Shown here: positions 46,710 through 56,664 of the stretch, piece after piece | How the letters are laid out: each line of letters starts with the position of its first letter | Position numbering within the stretch: position 1 is the first letter of the stretch | Assembly: GCF_001939115.1 (NCBI RefSeq) | Contig: NZ_MQTZ01000019.1 | Coordinates: forward strand, 62,001 to 126,000 | Reading direction: 5' to 3' | Source: Leptolyngbya sp. 'hensonii' | Lineage (GTDB): Bacteria > Cyanobacteriota > Cyanobacteriia > GCF-001939115 | DNA: 64,000 nucleotides | The notes under the pieces: model-generated | What the model was told of the DNA's origin: nothing | Databases searched by the model: none | Seen by the model: only the letters and a program-made list of their open reading frames with translations | Made by a program: the position numbers and the translations under genes

Positions 46710-48863
46710 ATGACAGAGATGGAAAAGTCGATATCCTTTGACGGACGGGATATCCGGCTTACAGTTGGCGTATTTGCTCCTCAAGCTGGAGGGTCCGTTT
46801 TAATTCAGTCAGGAGATACGGCAGTCCTGGTTACGGCAACCCGTGCGACAGCCCGCGAAGGAATAGATTTTTTACCCCTGACTGTGGACTATGAAGAGCG
46901 GCTCTATGCAGCCGGTCGAATTCCAGGTGGGTTCCTGCGTCGTGAAGGTCGTCCTCCGGAAAAGGCCATTCTAACGGGGCGCTTGGTCGATCGTCCCCTG
47001 CGTCCGCTCTTTCCAGGCTGGTTACGAGATGATATCCATGTAGTAGCTACGACCTTCTCCATGGATGAGAAAGTTCCCCCAGATGTCCTGGCTGTGACAG
47101 GTGCTTCGATCGCGGTGCTCCTGGCTAAAATCCCCTTCAATGGCCCGATGGCTGCCGTACGAGTCGGTTTGGTGGGGGATGATTTTGTCATTAACCCGAC
47201 CTATCACGAGATTGAAGCGGGTGATCTGGACTTGGTAGTGGCTGGAACCCCAGATGGGGTCGTGATGGTGGAGGCTGGTGCCAACCAACTGCCGGAACAG
47301 GATGTGATTGAAGCCATTGATTTTGGGTATGAAGCTGTTCTGGATCTGATCCAGGCCCAGCGGGAACTGCTGGCCCAGTTGGGCATTGAGATGGTGCAGG
47401 AAGATGCTCCGGTTGTAGAGACTACCCTGGAGACTTTTATCGCTGATCGGGCAGTGGCTCCGATTAAGGAAATTCTGGGTCGATTTGAACCGGATAAGAC
47501 GGTGCGGGATGCGGCTCTGGATGAGGTAAAAGCTGCGATCGCAATGGAGATTGCAGCCCTACCCGAGGACGATACGGTGCGAGTGGCTGCGGCTGCTGAT
47601 TCCAAAGCGCTAGACAATACCTTCAAAGGGTTGACGAAGAAGTTGATGCGGAAACAGGTGGTTGAGGATGGGGTCCGGGTGGATGGCCGCAAACTCAATG
47701 AGGTTCGACCCATTTCCTGTCGGGCAAGTGTATTGCCCCAACGGGTCCATGGCAGTGCGCTGTTCAATCGGGGGTTAACCCAGGTGATGTCTGCAGCCAC
47801 TCTGGGCACTCCAGGGGATGCCCAGGAGATGGATGATTTGCATCCGGACGAGCAGAAGCGCTATATGCACCACTACAATTTCCCCCCCTTCTCAGTTGGG
47901 GAAGCTCGCCCCATGCGATCGCCCGGACGCCGGGAAATTGGTCACGGTGCTCTGGCAGAACGGGCACTAGCCCCCGTTTTACCTGAACAAGGAACCTTTC
48001 CTTATGTGATTCGGGTGGTGTCAGAAGTGCTATCTTCCAATGGCTCGACCTCTATGGGGTCGGTGTGCGGTTCCACCCTGGCCCTGATGGATGCCGGGGT
48101 CCCTCTGAAAAAGCCTGTGAGTGGTGCGGCGATGGGCCTGATTAAGGAAGGCGAAGAAATTCGGGTCTTAACGGATATCCAGGGGATTGAAGATTTCCTC
48201 GGGGATATGGACTTCAAAGTGGCCGGTACCGACAGTGGCATTACGGCGCTGCAACTGGATATGAAGTTGACTGGCTTACCGATCGCGGTCATTGCTCAGG
48301 CGATTCATGAGGCAAAACCTGCCCGCATGCATATCCTGGAGAAGATGATGGCGGTGATTGACAAACCCCGGAATGACCTCTCTCCTTATGCCCCTCGACT
48401 GCTGACGATCAAGATCGATCCAGACCTGATTGGGATGGTGATTGGACCCGGTGGCAAGATGATTAAAAGCATCACAGAGGAAACCGGAGCCAAGATTGAC
48501 ATCGAGGATGATGGCACCGTTACCATCTCAGCCGTGGATGGGGAAAAAGCCAAGCGGGCTCGCAGTATTATCCAGGGCATGACCCGCAAATTGAATGCAG
48601 GGGATGTCTATGCTGGTCGGGTCACGCGGGTGATTCCGATCGGGGCTTTTGTTGAGTTTCTGCCCGGTAAGGAAGGGATGATTCATATCTCCCAACTGGC
48701 CGAACATCGGGTGGGCAAGGTAGAGGATGAGGTCTCGATCGGCGATGAAGTGATCGTTAAAGTTCGGGAGATTGATAACCGGGGCCGCATCAACTTGACC
48801 CGCCTGGGGATTCACCCAGACGAGGCAGCGGCGGCCCGTGAGGCGGCAGAGGCTAACCGGTAA
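46710..48863 (+). CDS. pnp: Polyribonucleotide nucleotidyltransferase (PNPase)
   Basis: Phosphorolytic 3'-5' exoribonuclease and RNA polymerase; trimeric. It has two RNase PH domains (first with [20 protein letters not shown], second with [16 protein letters not shown] and [20 protein letters not shown]), a linking helical domain, a KH domain ([20 protein letters not shown]) and an S1 domain ([20 protein letters not shown]). It is 717 residues, full length. AAGAAGGAT precedes the ATG. In many genomes it follows rpsO; here it stands alone after a long leader. Confidence 0.97.
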   Translation: MTEMEKSISFDGRDIRLTVGVFAPQAGGSVLIQSGDTAVLVTATRATAREGIDFLPLTVDYEERLYAAGRIPGGFLRREGRPPEKAILTGRLVDRPLRPLFPGWLRDDIHVVATTFSMDEKVPPDVLAVTGASIAVLLAKIPFNGPMAAVRVGLVGDDFVINPTYHEIEAGDLDLVVAGTPDGVVMVEAGANQLPEQDVIEAIDFGYEAVLDLIQAQRELLAQLGIEMVQEDAPVVETTLETFIADRAVAPIKEILGRFEPDKTVRDAALDEVKAAIAMEIAALPEDDTVRVAAAADSKALDNTFKGLTKKLMRKQVVEDGVRVDGRKLNEVRPISCRASVLPQRVHGSALFNRGLTQVMSAATLGTPGDAQEMDDLHPDEQKRYMHHYNFPPFSVGEARPMRSPGRREIGHGALAERALAPVLPEQGTFPYVIRVVSEVLSSNGSTSMGSVCGSTLALMDAGVPLKKPVSGAAMGLIKEGEEIRVLTDIQGIEDFLGDMDFKVAGTDSGITALQLDMKLTGLPIAVIAQAIHEAKPARMHILEKMMAVIDKPRNDLSPYAPRLLTIKIDPDLIGMVIGPGGKMIKSITEETGAKIDIEDDGTVTISAVDGEKAKRARSIIQGMTRKLNAGDVYAGRVTRVIPIGAFVEFLPGKEGMIHISQLAEHRVGKVEDEVSIGDEVIVKVREIDNRGRINLTRLGIHPDEAAAAREAAEANR

Positions 48864-48879
48864 ATACTTCCCCACACCC

Positions 48880-48919
48880 CCGTCCGTAGAGGCGCGATTA
48901 ATCGCGCCTCTACGGACGG
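48880..48919. repeat. Perfect 40-bp palindrome, terminator between convergent genes
   Basis: Arms 48880-48899 (CCGTCCGTAGAGGCGCGATT) and 48900-48919 are exact complements with no loop. It lies after pnp and overlaps the 3' end of the lipoprotein gene, supplying that gene's stop codon. Its inner GTAGAGGCGCGATTAATCGC type recurs in cyanobacterial genomes. It should form a strong hairpin on both strands. Confidence 0.8.
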
Positions 48920-49377
48920 CATCGGTTCGAGGCATCAGGGGATGGGCAACAATATTGATTGGCCTGGGTGACCAAACGGGGCTCCCGATTGGTGGCCTGA
49001 TTGAGCGCCTGCAGGGCCGTATAACCAGATTTGGCATCTCGTCGATCGGCAGCGATAATCAGATCGCGGCTGGCTCGGCTAGCATCGGCATACATTTGGG
49101 AAAACTGGGCCTGGAGATCCTTCAGGCGGGCATCCTGGAGTTTCAGGTTACGGAGTTCGCTGGCACTGGTTTCTAACTCAGCAGCAATTTCGGCCAGGCT
49201 GGAGCGATATTTGCCGGTGTTATTTTGCTGACTAAAGGTTTTGACCTGGTTTGCTACCCGATTCGTCACCCGGTTCAGTTTTTCACACTGTGATAGTTTA
49301 CTCTCGCCGCAACCTGTCGCTAACAGACTCAAAGCGACAGCCAGGAAAATCACCCTATACCTGCGAGGGTAGGCCAT
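48910..49377 (-). CDS. Putative lipoprotein, coiled-coil, function unknown
   Basis: A 155-residue exported protein with a signal peptide (VIFLAVALSLLATGC) whose Cys fits a lipobox. The mature part is helical, with heptad-like spacing (NRVTNRVANQVKTFSQ, LAEIAAELETSASELRNL, LKDLQAQFSQMYADASRA). It ends in a Cys-containing tail. The last codons (R-C-R-P) and the TAG lie in the 40-bp palindrome, so the natural C-terminus may have been replaced. No family is recognised. Confidence 0.7.
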   Translation of the reverse strand: MAYPRRYRVIFLAVALSLLATGCGESKLSQCEKLNRVTNRVANQVKTFSQQNNTGKYRSSLAEIAAELETSASELRNLKLQDARLKDLQAQFSQMYADASRASRDLIIAADRRDAKSGYTALQALNQATNREPRLVTQANQYCCPSPDASNRCRP

Positions 49378-49474
49378 GGCTTCATCCCATACCGAAACAA
49401 TTACCCATTATGCATCATGGGCAGGCGACCTGGTGGGGGTGTCTTGCCCAGGGAAAGGGGAGATCGGCTGAGTT

Positions 49475-50734
49475 TTAATTGAAGATACTGCCGAAGAAGT
49501 CCACAGCTTCCTTCAGGGCTTCAATCAACCGGTCAATTTCTGCTTCAGTATTGTAGAAATACAGGCTGGCCCGTGCGGTCGATTGTGCCTCCAGATAGCG
49601 ATGCAAGGGTTGGGTGCAGTGGTGTCCCGCGCGAATGGCGATACCGGCCTGATCCAGAATTGTAGACAGGTCATGGGGGTGAACCATGCCAGCGGTAAAG
49701 GCAGCCAGGGCTGCCCGCCCTTCTCCATGTTCGTTAGGGCGGGGGCCAAAGAGGGTTAACTCTGGGATATCTGCCAGCCGCTTGAATAGATAAGCCGTCA
49801 GTTCTGCCTCGTAGCTGTGAATCCGCTCCATACCGAGATTGGTCAGGTAATCTACGGCGGCTCCCAGGGCGATCGCTTCTGCAATGGCGGGGGTGCCAGC
49901 CTCAAACTTGTGGGGCAGGTCGGCGTAGGTGGCATGATCCAGAAACACATCCGCAATCATCTCACCGCCCCCCAGGAAGGGGGGCATGGCCCGCAACAGA
50001 TCAAGCTGACCGTAGAGGAAGCCGATGCCGGTGGGGCCACACATTTTGTGGCCGGAGGCAACCAGCCAATCACAGTCCAGGGCTTGGACATCGATCGGCA
50101 TGTGGGGCACACTCTGACAGGCGTCAATCAAAACTTTTGCCCCGTACTGGTGGGCGATCGCAGTAATTTCCTGGACTGGATTGATACAGCCCAGGGTATT
50201 CGAGACATGAACCACTGAAACCAGCTTGGTTTTGTTGGAGACCAGGGAGCGGAACTGGTCCAAATCAAATTCCTGGGTCGCGGTTAGGCCGACGAACTTA
50301 AGGACAGCACCTGTTCTCTGGGCCAGCATCTGCCAGGGAATGAGGTTACTGTGATGCTCCATGACTGAGAGAATAATTTCATCGCCTGCCTGTAACTGGC
50401 TGCCCCAGGAGTAGGCCACTAGATTGATCGCTTCACTGGCGTTACGGGTGTAGACAATTTCCTGGCGGGAGGCTGCATTCACAAAGGCTGCAATTTTGTC
50501 CCTGGCTCCCTCATAGGCATCTGTAGCTCGGGAACTGAGGGTGTGTACCCCCCGATGGACATTGGCGTTGTCCCACTCGTAGTAGTGGCGGAGGGCTTCC
50601 AGAACCACCAGAGGTTTCTGGGAGGTCGCTGCGTTGTCCAGGTAAACCAAGGGCTTACCGTTGATCTGCTGGTTCAGGATGGGGAAGTCGGAACGGACTT
50701 CAGCCGCGAGGGTTTTAGGTTGGGCGATAACCAT
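49475..50734 (-). CDS. sufS: Cysteine desulfurase SufS
   Basis: Group II PLP cysteine desulfurase supplying sulfur to the SUF scaffold. The PLP lysine is in [20 protein letters not shown], and the catalytic Cys loop is [26 protein letters not shown] and [19 protein letters not shown] are the SufS signatures. It has 419 residues. It is the last gene of the suf operon, 9 bases after sufD. No SufE gene is in the window. Confidence 0.96.
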   Translation of the reverse strand: MVIAQPKTLAAEVRSDFPILNQQINGKPLVYLDNAATSQKPLVVLEALRHYYEWDNANVHRGVHTLSSRATDAYEGARDKIAAFVNAASRQEIVYTRNASEAINLVAYSWGSQLQAGDEIILSVMEHHSNLIPWQMLAQRTGAVLKFVGLTATQEFDLDQFRSLVSNKTKLVSVVHVSNTLGCINPVQEITAIAHQYGAKVLIDACQSVPHMPIDVQALDCDWLVASGHKMCGPTGIGFLYGQLDLLRAMPPFLGGGEMIADVFLDHATYADLPHKFEAGTPAIAEAIALGAAVDYLTNLGMERIHSYEAELTAYLFKRLADIPELTLFGPRPNEHGEGRAALAAFTAGMVHPHDLSTILDQAGIAIRAGHHCTQPLHRYLEAQSTARASLYFYNTEAEIDRLIEALKEAVDFFGSIFN

Positions 50735-50743
50735 AGGGAGAAA

Positions 50744-52078
50744 TTAGGAGGAATGGTCTCGGACAAACTGGGAGAGTTCGGCTTGTAGGGTGGCAACGGG
50801 AATCTGCTGGATGACTTCAGAGGCAAACCCATAAATCAAGAGCTTTTGAGCCGTAGGTTGGTCGATCCCGCGACTTAGCAGGTAGAAAACTTCCCCTGCT
50901 TCCAACTGGCTGACGGCTGCACCATGGGCACACTTGACATTGTCAGCCACAATTTCAAGCTGGGGTTTGGTATCTACTCTGGCTTTTGGCGAAAGTAACA
51001 ACGTTCGACTGACTTGGCCAGCATCGGTGAGTTGGGCGGCTTTCGGCACAAAGACCCGGCCATTAAAGATGGCATGGGCTCGATCGCCCACAATACATTT
51101 GTGGACCTGGCGACTCCGACCCTGGGGCTTGCTATAAATAATCTCACTGTGGGTATCGGCCACCTGCTCACCCGAAATCAGGGTCAGACCATTGAGGATG
51201 GTTTCAGTCTGTTCGCCAGTCTGATAGATCTCCAGATTATGGCGAGACAGGTGGGCTCCCAAACTAACTGCTGTGCCCGTGAAATGACTGTCTCGTTCCT
51301 GCGTCACCACCGTTTTGCCGATGTGAAAGCTGGTTGTTCCTTCCCGCTGGAGGCGCGTATGGTTGACCCGCGCCATGGCCCCAACCCAGAGCTCTGTAAC
51401 CGGGTTGGTCAGGGCGGGGGCCGGCCCAAAACTACGATAGTCTTCCACGATCGTCACCTGGCTGCCTGCTTCGGCTACCACGAAGCAGCGGGGATGGGTC
51501 AGGGTGGGGGCAGGAGCACTGATGCTCAAGAACAACAGCTCGATCGGGAAACTGACCGTTTGGGCTTTGGGAATCCAGACGATGGCCACATCGGTGAAAC
51601 TGGCCGTATTTAAAGCGGTAAAGACTTCTCCCCTCCCTGGTTGTTGGCCCAGGTGCTCGACCACACGGGCCTGCAAGGCTCCAGCGGTGGCCAAGTTGCC
51701 GACGAACAGGCCAGCGGGTAAATCCGGAACTGTAGACAAATGAGCCGCATAGTTTCCGTTGACAAACACCAGCCGACAGGGGTTCTGGGTCGCCGGGAGG
51801 GATTCCAGCCGTGGGGTGGTTGGGGTTGTGAAGCTGATTTGGAGCAGGGAGGATAGATCTGTGAACCGCCAGGCTTCTTCTCGACTGGATGGGATGGCCA
51901 AATCCTGAATCTGGGTAGCGGCACTCTGGCGCAACTGCTGCAGGGCTGCGATCGTCGCAGGAGCAAAGCCCTGATGGTCAAACTCCCGCCGCTCCTGAAG
52001 TAATGCGGCCAAATAGGCTTGCCGATCGACAAAACCATTGGCTTGCAGGGCGGGTTCTGGTACAACCTGAATCGTCAT
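50744..52078 (-). CDS. sufD: Fe-S assembly scaffold subunit SufD
   Basis: SufD partner of the SufBC2D scaffold. The N-terminal part is variable and helical. The beta-helix core has [32 protein letters not shown], and the conserved ending [20 protein letters not shown] with His in KCAHGAAV. The ATG at 52078 overlaps the sufC stop (ATGA), which decides the start over a longer frame; this gives 444 residues. Confidence 0.95.
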   Translation of the reverse strand: MTIQVVPEPALQANGFVDRQAYLAALLQERREFDHQGFAPATIAALQQLRQSAATQIQDLAIPSSREEAWRFTDLSSLLQISFTTPTTPRLESLPATQNPCRLVFVNGNYAAHLSTVPDLPAGLFVGNLATAGALQARVVEHLGQQPGRGEVFTALNTASFTDVAIVWIPKAQTVSFPIELLFLSISAPAPTLTHPRCFVVAEAGSQVTIVEDYRSFGPAPALTNPVTELWVGAMARVNHTRLQREGTTSFHIGKTVVTQERDSHFTGTAVSLGAHLSRHNLEIYQTGEQTETILNGLTLISGEQVADTHSEIIYSKPQGRSRQVHKCIVGDRAHAIFNGRVFVPKAAQLTDAGQVSRTLLLSPKARVDTKPQLEIVADNVKCAHGAAVSQLEAGEVFYLLSRGIDQPTAQKLLIYGFASEVIQQIPVATLQAELSQFVRDHSS

Positions 52079-52863
52079 CGGGCTACCACCTCGGCTTCCT
52101 CTTCCCTGACCCAATCATAACCCCGCTCTTCCAGCTCCAGAGCCAGTTCTTTGCCGCCGGTGGTGACAATCCGGCCCCCTTCCATCACATGAACATAGTC
52201 GGGGATGATGTAGTCCAGCAGACGCTGATAGTGGGTGATCACCAGCATGGCATTTTCAGCATTGGCCAGTTGATTCACACCACCAGCAACAATCCGGAGG
52301 GCATCAATGTCGAGGCCAGAATCTGTTTCATCCAGGATGGCCAGTTTTGGTTCCAGGAGGGCCATCTGCAGAATTTCATTGCGCTTCTTTTCCCCACCGG
52401 AAAAGCCTTCATTCACACTGCGACTGAGAAAGCTAGGGTCCATTTTGACCACATCAAGGCGCTGTTGCACCAATTCGTCAAAGTCGAAGGCATCCAGTTC
52501 TTCCAGGCCCTGGTGTTTGCGTTTGGAGTTGTAAGCGACTCGCAGGAAATCCAGGTTGCTCACCCCAGGAATTTCGATCGGATACTGAAAGGCCAGGAAT
52601 ATGCCCGCTCGAGCCCGCTCTTCCGGCTCCAGTTCCAGCAGGTTCTGCCCCTGGAACAGCACCTCACCGCCTGTGACCTGGTATTCCGGATGACCTGCCA
52701 GAACTTTGGAAAAGGTACTTTTGCCAGAGCCATTCGGCCCCATAATGGCGTGGATCTCACCCGCTTTGAGCTCCAGATTCAGACCCTTGAGAATCTGAGT
52801 GCCCTCGACATCCGCTGTCAGGTTCCGCACGGAAAGAATCACTTCACTGTTCTCGTTAATCAC
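52075..52863 (-). CDS. sufC: SUF ATPase SufC
   Basis: ABC-type ATPase driving conformational change of SufB and SufD. The Walker A motif is [18 protein letters not shown], the signature is [18 protein letters not shown], and the Walker B is [20 protein letters not shown]. It is 262 residues, without membrane parts. The start is a GTG at 52863 with AGAGGT five bases upstream. It overlaps sufD by four bases. Confidence 0.96.
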   Translation of the reverse strand: MINENSEVILSVRNLTADVEGTQILKGLNLELKAGEIHAIMGPNGSGKSTFSKVLAGHPEYQVTGGEVLFQGQNLLELEPEERARAGIFLAFQYPIEIPGVSNLDFLRVAYNSKRKHQGLEELDAFDFDELVQQRLDVVKMDPSFLSRSVNEGFSGGEKKRNEILQMALLEPKLAILDETDSGLDIDALRIVAGGVNQLANAENAMLVITHYQRLLDYIIPDYVHVMEGGRIVTTGGKELALELEERGYDWVREEEAEVVAR

Positions 52864-52931
52864 GCATTACCTCTTAACTGCTCAAGCATCTGGGTAGAAC
52901 TCACCCTGGCAAAATTCTGAACGGCGACTGG

Positions 52932-54368
52932 CTAACCGACGCTGCCCTCAAGTTTCAGGCTCAGGAGACGATCGGCTTCCACGGCAAATTCCATCGGCAA
53001 CTGATTAAACACATCCTTGCAGAAGCCGCTAATGATCATAGAAATCGCGTCTTCAGCAGAGATGCCCCGTTGCTGGAAGTAAAAAAGCTGATCTTCCCCA
53101 ATTTTGGAAGTCGAGGCTTCATGCTCCACCTTGCCGGTATTGTTTTGGACCTGGATATAGGGGAAGGTGTTGGCCTGGGCATTGTCACCAATCAGCATGG
53201 AGTCGCACTGGGAGTAGTTACGGGCTCCTGTTGCTTTGGGACCAATTTTGACCAGCCCTCGATAGCTGTTCTGGGATTTACCCGCAGAAATGCCCTTGGA
53301 AATAATGGTGCTGCGGGTGTTCTTGCCCACATGAACCATTTTGGTACCCGTATCAGCCTGCTGGTAATGGTTGGTTAGGGCCACAGAGTAAAACTCACCG
53401 ACAGCGTTATCGCCAACTAGGACACAACTGGGATATTTCCAGGTGATGGCCGAACCCGTTTCAACCTGGGTCCAGGAGATCTTGGAATTGACGCCAGCGC
53501 ACAGGCCCCGCTTGGTGACAAAGTTATAGATGCCCCCTTTCCCTTCCGCATCTCCGGCATACCAGTTTTGGACGGTGGAGTATTTGATCTCCGCATTGTC
53601 CAGGGCGACCAGTTCGACAACAGCGGCATGGAGTTGGTTGGTATCAAACATCGGAGCCGTACAGCCTTCCAGGTAGCTGACGTGGCTACCTGCCTCGGCA
53701 ATGATCAAAGTTCGCTCAAACTGCCCTGAGTCTCCGTTATTGATGCGGAAATAAGTAGACAGTTCCATCGGACAATGGACACCCTCTGGGATGTAGACGA
53801 AGGAGCCATCGCTAAACACGGCTGAGTTCAGGGCTGCATAGTAGTTATCTCCGATCGGCACCACGCTGCCCATGTACTTCTGGACCAGTTCGGGATAGTG
53901 TTGTAGGGCCTCAGAAATGGAGCAGAAGATAACGCCCTTTTCGGCTAATTTCTCTTTGAAGGTGGTGGCCACAGAGACACTATCAAAAATGGCATCCACG
54001 GCCACATTGGTCAGGCGCTTCTGTTCAGAGAGGGAAATCCCCAGCTTTTCAAAGGTCTCCAGAAGCTCAGGATCCACTTCATCCAGGCTCTTTTTCTTCT
54101 CCGTTTGCTTGGGGGCGGAGTAGTAGATAATGTCCTGGTAATCGATCGCCGGATATTTGACTTGGGGCCAGGTGGGCTCTTCCATCTTCAGCCACTGACG
54201 ATAGGCTTTCAGACGGAACTCCAGCATGAACTCCGGCTCATTCTTCTTGGCGGAAATAAGCCGAATGATCTCTTCATTCAACCCTCTGGGAATGGTTTCG
54301 GATTCAATATTGGTGACGAATCCGTACTTGTAGGGCTGATTAACCAGCGATTTAACTGTTGCACTCAT
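52932..54368 (-). CDS. sufB: Fe-S assembly scaffold SufB
   Basis: The cluster-building scaffold subunit. Family marks are [73 protein letters not shown] and the C-terminal [40 protein letters not shown] contains conserved Cys and is near the proposed cluster ligands. At 478 residues it is full length with no intein. It starts 46 bases after ftrB. Confidence 0.97.
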   Translation of the reverse strand: MSATVKSLVNQPYKYGFVTNIESETIPRGLNEEIIRLISAKKNEPEFMLEFRLKAYRQWLKMEEPTWPQVKYPAIDYQDIIYYSAPKQTEKKKSLDEVDPELLETFEKLGISLSEQKRLTNVAVDAIFDSVSVATTFKEKLAEKGVIFCSISEALQHYPELVQKYMGSVVPIGDNYYAALNSAVFSDGSFVYIPEGVHCPMELSTYFRINNGDSGQFERTLIIAEAGSHVSYLEGCTAPMFDTNQLHAAVVELVALDNAEIKYSTVQNWYAGDAEGKGGIYNFVTKRGLCAGVNSKISWTQVETGSAITWKYPSCVLVGDNAVGEFYSVALTNHYQQADTGTKMVHVGKNTRSTIISKGISAGKSQNSYRGLVKIGPKATGARNYSQCDSMLIGDNAQANTFPYIQVQNNTGKVEHEASTSKIGEDQLFYFQQRGISAEDAISMIISGFCKDVFNQLPMEFAVEADRLLSLKLEGSVG

Positions 54369-54414
54369 GGTCTTAAATCCTTACCCATTGGCCTGCCTAC
54401 TGTATCCGGTTCCC

Positions 54415-54777
54415 CTAATACTGATTAGTAACCGCTCGCACCTCTTCCATGGAGATTTCCTGCTTGTCTCCAGCAAATTCGTTCTCTGAGGTGAGAAACA
54501 GCATGCAATGACATTCCTTCCGTTCTCGCATCGGGACGCAAGGACAATTCCAGAAGGCCGCTGCGACTTCGTCTTCCTTACTCTCATAATGGCGGCAGGG
54601 ACAGAGGGGAGCCCCCAGGTCATCCTTGTGCTTGGCCAGGCCTTCGATAACAACGGCAGTCACACTGGGATCAATGCAGAAATAAGTCCCAGTGCGCTTA
54701 GCATAGGTTTCAGCAAAATTCCTCATGGCTTCGAGGCTTTTATCTGTGGCTTGCTGTGTAGTCGGGGATGCATTCAT
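54415..54777 (-). CDS. ftrB: Ferredoxin-thioredoxin reductase, catalytic chain
   Basis: A 120-residue 4Fe-4S enzyme passing electrons from photosystem-reduced ferredoxin to thioredoxin, switching on Calvin-cycle enzymes. The cluster and disulfide cysteines are in LCPCRHYESKEDEV, WNCPCVPMRERKECHCMLFL and the upstream TYFCIDP. It is the first gene of the suf transcript, between the SufR site and sufB. The placement makes biochemical sense because the enzyme itself needs a cluster. The regulatory chain FtrA is not in the window. Confidence 0.95.
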   Translation of the reverse strand: MNASPTTQQATDKSLEAMRNFAETYAKRTGTYFCIDPSVTAVVIEGLAKHKDDLGAPLCPCRHYESKEDEVAAAFWNCPCVPMRERKECHCMLFLTSENEFAGDKQEISMEEVRAVTNQY

Positions 54778-54787
54778 TAGAGTGGAA

Positions 54788-54821
54788 GACGATAGAAACT
54801 AAACGACGATAGAAACTAAAC
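54788..54821. repeat. Perfect 17-bp tandem repeat in the suf promoter region
   Basis: GACGATAGAAACTAAAC occurs twice head to tail (54788-54804, 54805-54821), ending 10 bases before the ftrB start codon. It lies in the 5' leader of ftrB or the -35 area of sufR. It may bind a protein or be a recent duplication. Confidence 0.8.
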
Positions 54822-54825
54822 TGTA

Positions 54826-54831
54826 TATAAT
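54826..54831 (+). promoter_or_regulatory. Candidate -10 box (TATAAT) of sufR
   Basis: A consensus -10 six bases before the SufR palindrome, placing the operator over the transcription start, as expected for autorepression. No good -35 is visible. Confidence 0.45.
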
Positions 54832-54836
54832 TAAAA

Positions 54837-54850
54837 CAACATTTTGGTTG
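54837..54850. promoter_or_regulatory. SufR operator, CAAC-N6-GTTG
   Basis: CAAC-ATTTTG-GTTG matches exactly the inverted repeat known to bind cluster-loaded SufR in Synechocystis. It lies in the divergent region between sufR and ftrB-sufBCDS, where it can repress both. Confidence 0.8.
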
Positions 54851-54877
54851 CTTTAGATATTTTTTAGATTACTTTAG

Positions 54878-54891
54878 AAACATATAAGTTG
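54878..54891. promoter_or_regulatory. Second, imperfect SufR site
   Basis: AAAC-ATATAA-GTTG is one base from CAAC-N6-GTTG. On the minus strand it overlaps a TTGACA at 54886-54891, a possible -35 of the suf operon. A weaker second site would suit cooperative repression. Confidence 0.4.
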
Positions 54892-54985
54892 TCAAAGTCA
54901 GCTAGGAATCTTGTGGACCCCATCCCTGGGTAGATTTTTGAAGACATAAGTTTTGGCAAGAGATTAGAAGCAAGTTGGAAGCAAG

Positions 54986-55642
54986 ATGGTAACGACACAG
55001 CAACCCTCCACCAAGGAAGATATCCTGCGCTACCTGTTGCAAAGGGGTCAGGCCAAGGCCCAGGAGTTGGCCGAACATCTTCAGGTAACGCCTCAAGCGA
55101 TCCGCCGTCACCTGAAAGATCTGGAAATTGAGGGGTTGGTTCTCCACCAGACGGTGCAAGTCGGGATGGGCCGCCCTCAATATGTGTATCAACTGAGTCG
55201 GGAAGGGCACGATCGCTTTCCCGCCCAATACGATGAATTTGCCGTTTCCCTATTAGAGACCCTCTCAGAGACGATCGGTCATGATCAGGTGAGTACTATC
55301 CTCCATAAACAGTGGCAGCGCAAGGCCGTTGATTATCGAGACAGTATGGGGTTGGGGCCTCTGGGAGAACGGATTGCCAAACTGGTTGAACTCCGCCAGG
55401 CAGAGGGATACATGGCCGAGTGGCATCAGCTAGAGCCAGAAGATAACGAGGAAAAACCGAATAGTCGTTTTATAGTTACGGAATACAATTGTGCCATTTC
55501 TCGGGTCGCACAATCCTACCCAACAATTTGCGATCATGAATTGGAACTGTTTAAAGCAGCTCTGCAAGATTGCATGGTGGAACGGACCCACTGGATTGTG
55601 AATGGCGAGCATCGATGTGGATATTTAATCAAGGCCCGGTAG
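54986..55642 (+). CDS. sufR: Fe-S-dependent suf repressor SufR
   Basis: A 218-residue DeoR/ArsR-like winged-helix repressor (DNA-binding part about 8-70, KEDILRYLLQRGQAKAQELA, VTPQAIRRHLKDLEIEGLVL). The C-terminal cluster motif is CX12CX13CX14C, starting in NCAISRVAQSYPTICDHELE, exactly the SufR pattern. Holo-SufR represses suf; loss of the cluster under iron or oxidative stress relieves it. It diverges from ftrB-sufBCDS. The start ATG has a GGAAG site. Confidence 0.96.
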   Translation: MVTTQQPSTKEDILRYLLQRGQAKAQELAEHLQVTPQAIRRHLKDLEIEGLVLHQTVQVGMGRPQYVYQLSREGHDRFPAQYDEFAVSLLETLSETIGHDQVSTILHKQWQRKAVDYRDSMGLGPLGERIAKLVELRQAEGYMAEWHQLEPEDNEEKPNSRFIVTEYNCAISRVAQSYPTICDHELELFKAALQDCMVERTHWIVNGEHRCGYLIKAR

Positions 55643-55649
55643 TGCGTTC

Positions 55650-55898
55650 ATGGAAGCCTCTCCCACCCAATTTCTGACCTTAGAAGAATCAGCCCAGGTC
55701 GATCGAGCCCTACTGGCCTCCCATGAAAAATTCCTGACCCGCCTCACCCTCTCTTCCTTAAAACTACTCAAACACATTGCCCAGGATCAGGGCGTCGCCG
55801 TAGAAGACCTGACCTCAGAGCAAGTGATTCACTGGTTTGAGCAAGATGGCAAAATTCGCCGAGAGCAAGGACCAGCCGCTGCTTTCCTGAAATGGTAA
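55650..55898 (+). CDS. Small conserved-looking protein downstream of sufR
   Basis: An 82-residue soluble protein, probably helical: FLTLEESAQVDRALLASHEK, FLTRLTLSSLKLLKHIAQDQ, VEDLTSEQVIHWFEQDGKI. It starts 7 bases after sufR and is surely co-transcribed. No function is known to me. The linkage to sufR hints at a part in iron or stress response, by position only. It ends 4 bases from the convergent peptidase gene. Confidence 0.7.
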   Translation: MEASPTQFLTLEESAQVDRALLASHEKFLTRLTLSSLKLLKHIAQDQGVAVEDLTSEQVIHWFEQDGKIRREQGPAAAFLKW

Positions 55899-55902
55899 CT
55901 TC

Positions 55903-56658
55903 TTATTTCTCTGTACCTTGGCGGTGAATTCCCCTCTCCCCCACCAGATGCCGACAAATCACCCCATAGCAATCTTGCACCGACGATCGCGCCCGCATCG
56001 CCTCTACCAGCGCCTCGTAGGCAGCCCAGTGCTCCTCAATCAGCGTGCGAGCCCTCAACTGAGCCCAGCGCTCCCGTTGTTGGGCTTCGGTTGCTGAATC
56101 TTTCAAGGCTTGACAGAGGAGTTGAAACTTCCGCCGATCGTCCCCTCCCCCTTCCGCATTCCCATCCATCAGGATTTCGGCTGCGATCCCCGCCATCCAG
56201 ACAGTGCCGTACCGTTCCAGAATTAACGTCCTCTCCGATCGGGGGGCAACAGCACCATTTTGTTCCGGTTGCTGCGCCTGATCGTCCAGTTCTAGGGGTG
56301 TCGGATCAAACGATACTCCTCCCTGGCCCGGTTGTCCCTGGCGAAGAGCCTCCCAGGCATTTAAGGTATAGCCGGTGATCGGAATTTCCAGCAGGTAGGC
56401 GACGAGGAAGTGGCCTGCTTCGTGATGAACAATCCGATCTTCGTAGTCTGACCCACCAACGGTTCGGGTGAGCCAGTCCAGCAGCAAGTTGCTACTCTGG
56501 CCTTGTAAGCCCAGATTGTCTAGCGTTGCTAACCCCAATAGCGCCAAGATGATCCCGGCAGGGAGAAAAGGTGAAATCCCTAGCGGCGGCCCCAGGAGAC
56601 TGGCGATCGTCAGGGTAAAAATGGCGATCGCAGTGACATTGAGCGCAGTTTGCTTCAT
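55903..56658 (-). CDS. FtsH/M41-like membrane peptidase without AAA domain
   Basis: A 251-residue protein with two N-terminal membrane spans (ALNVTAIAIFTLTIASLL, then PFLPAGIILALLGLATL). A zinc-protease motif HHEAGHFLVAYLLEIPITGY (HEXXH) follows, and a helical C-terminus with VWMAGIAAEILMDGNAEGGG, the place of the third metal ligand in M41 peptidases (here E or D of the ILMDGNAEGG stretch). It resembles the peptidase half of FtsH with the AAA motor missing, as in plant FtsHi/EGY-adjacent families. Active or not cannot be settled. It lies six bases upstream of nothing shared; the VanY-type gene precedes it by 6 bases, so both are probably one transcript. Confidence 0.78.
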   Translation of the reverse strand: MKQTALNVTAIAIFTLTIASLLGPPLGISPFLPAGIILALLGLATLDNLGLQGQSSNLLLDWLTRTVGGSDYEDRIVHHEAGHFLVAYLLEIPITGYTLNAWEALRQGQPGQGGVSFDPTPLELDDQAQQPEQNGAVAPRSERTLILERYGTVWMAGIAAEILMDGNAEGGGDDRRKFQLLCQALKDSATEAQQRERWAQLRARTLIEEHWAAYEALVEAMRARSSVQDCYGVICRHLVGERGIHRQGTEK

Positions 56659-56664
56659 CTAAAA

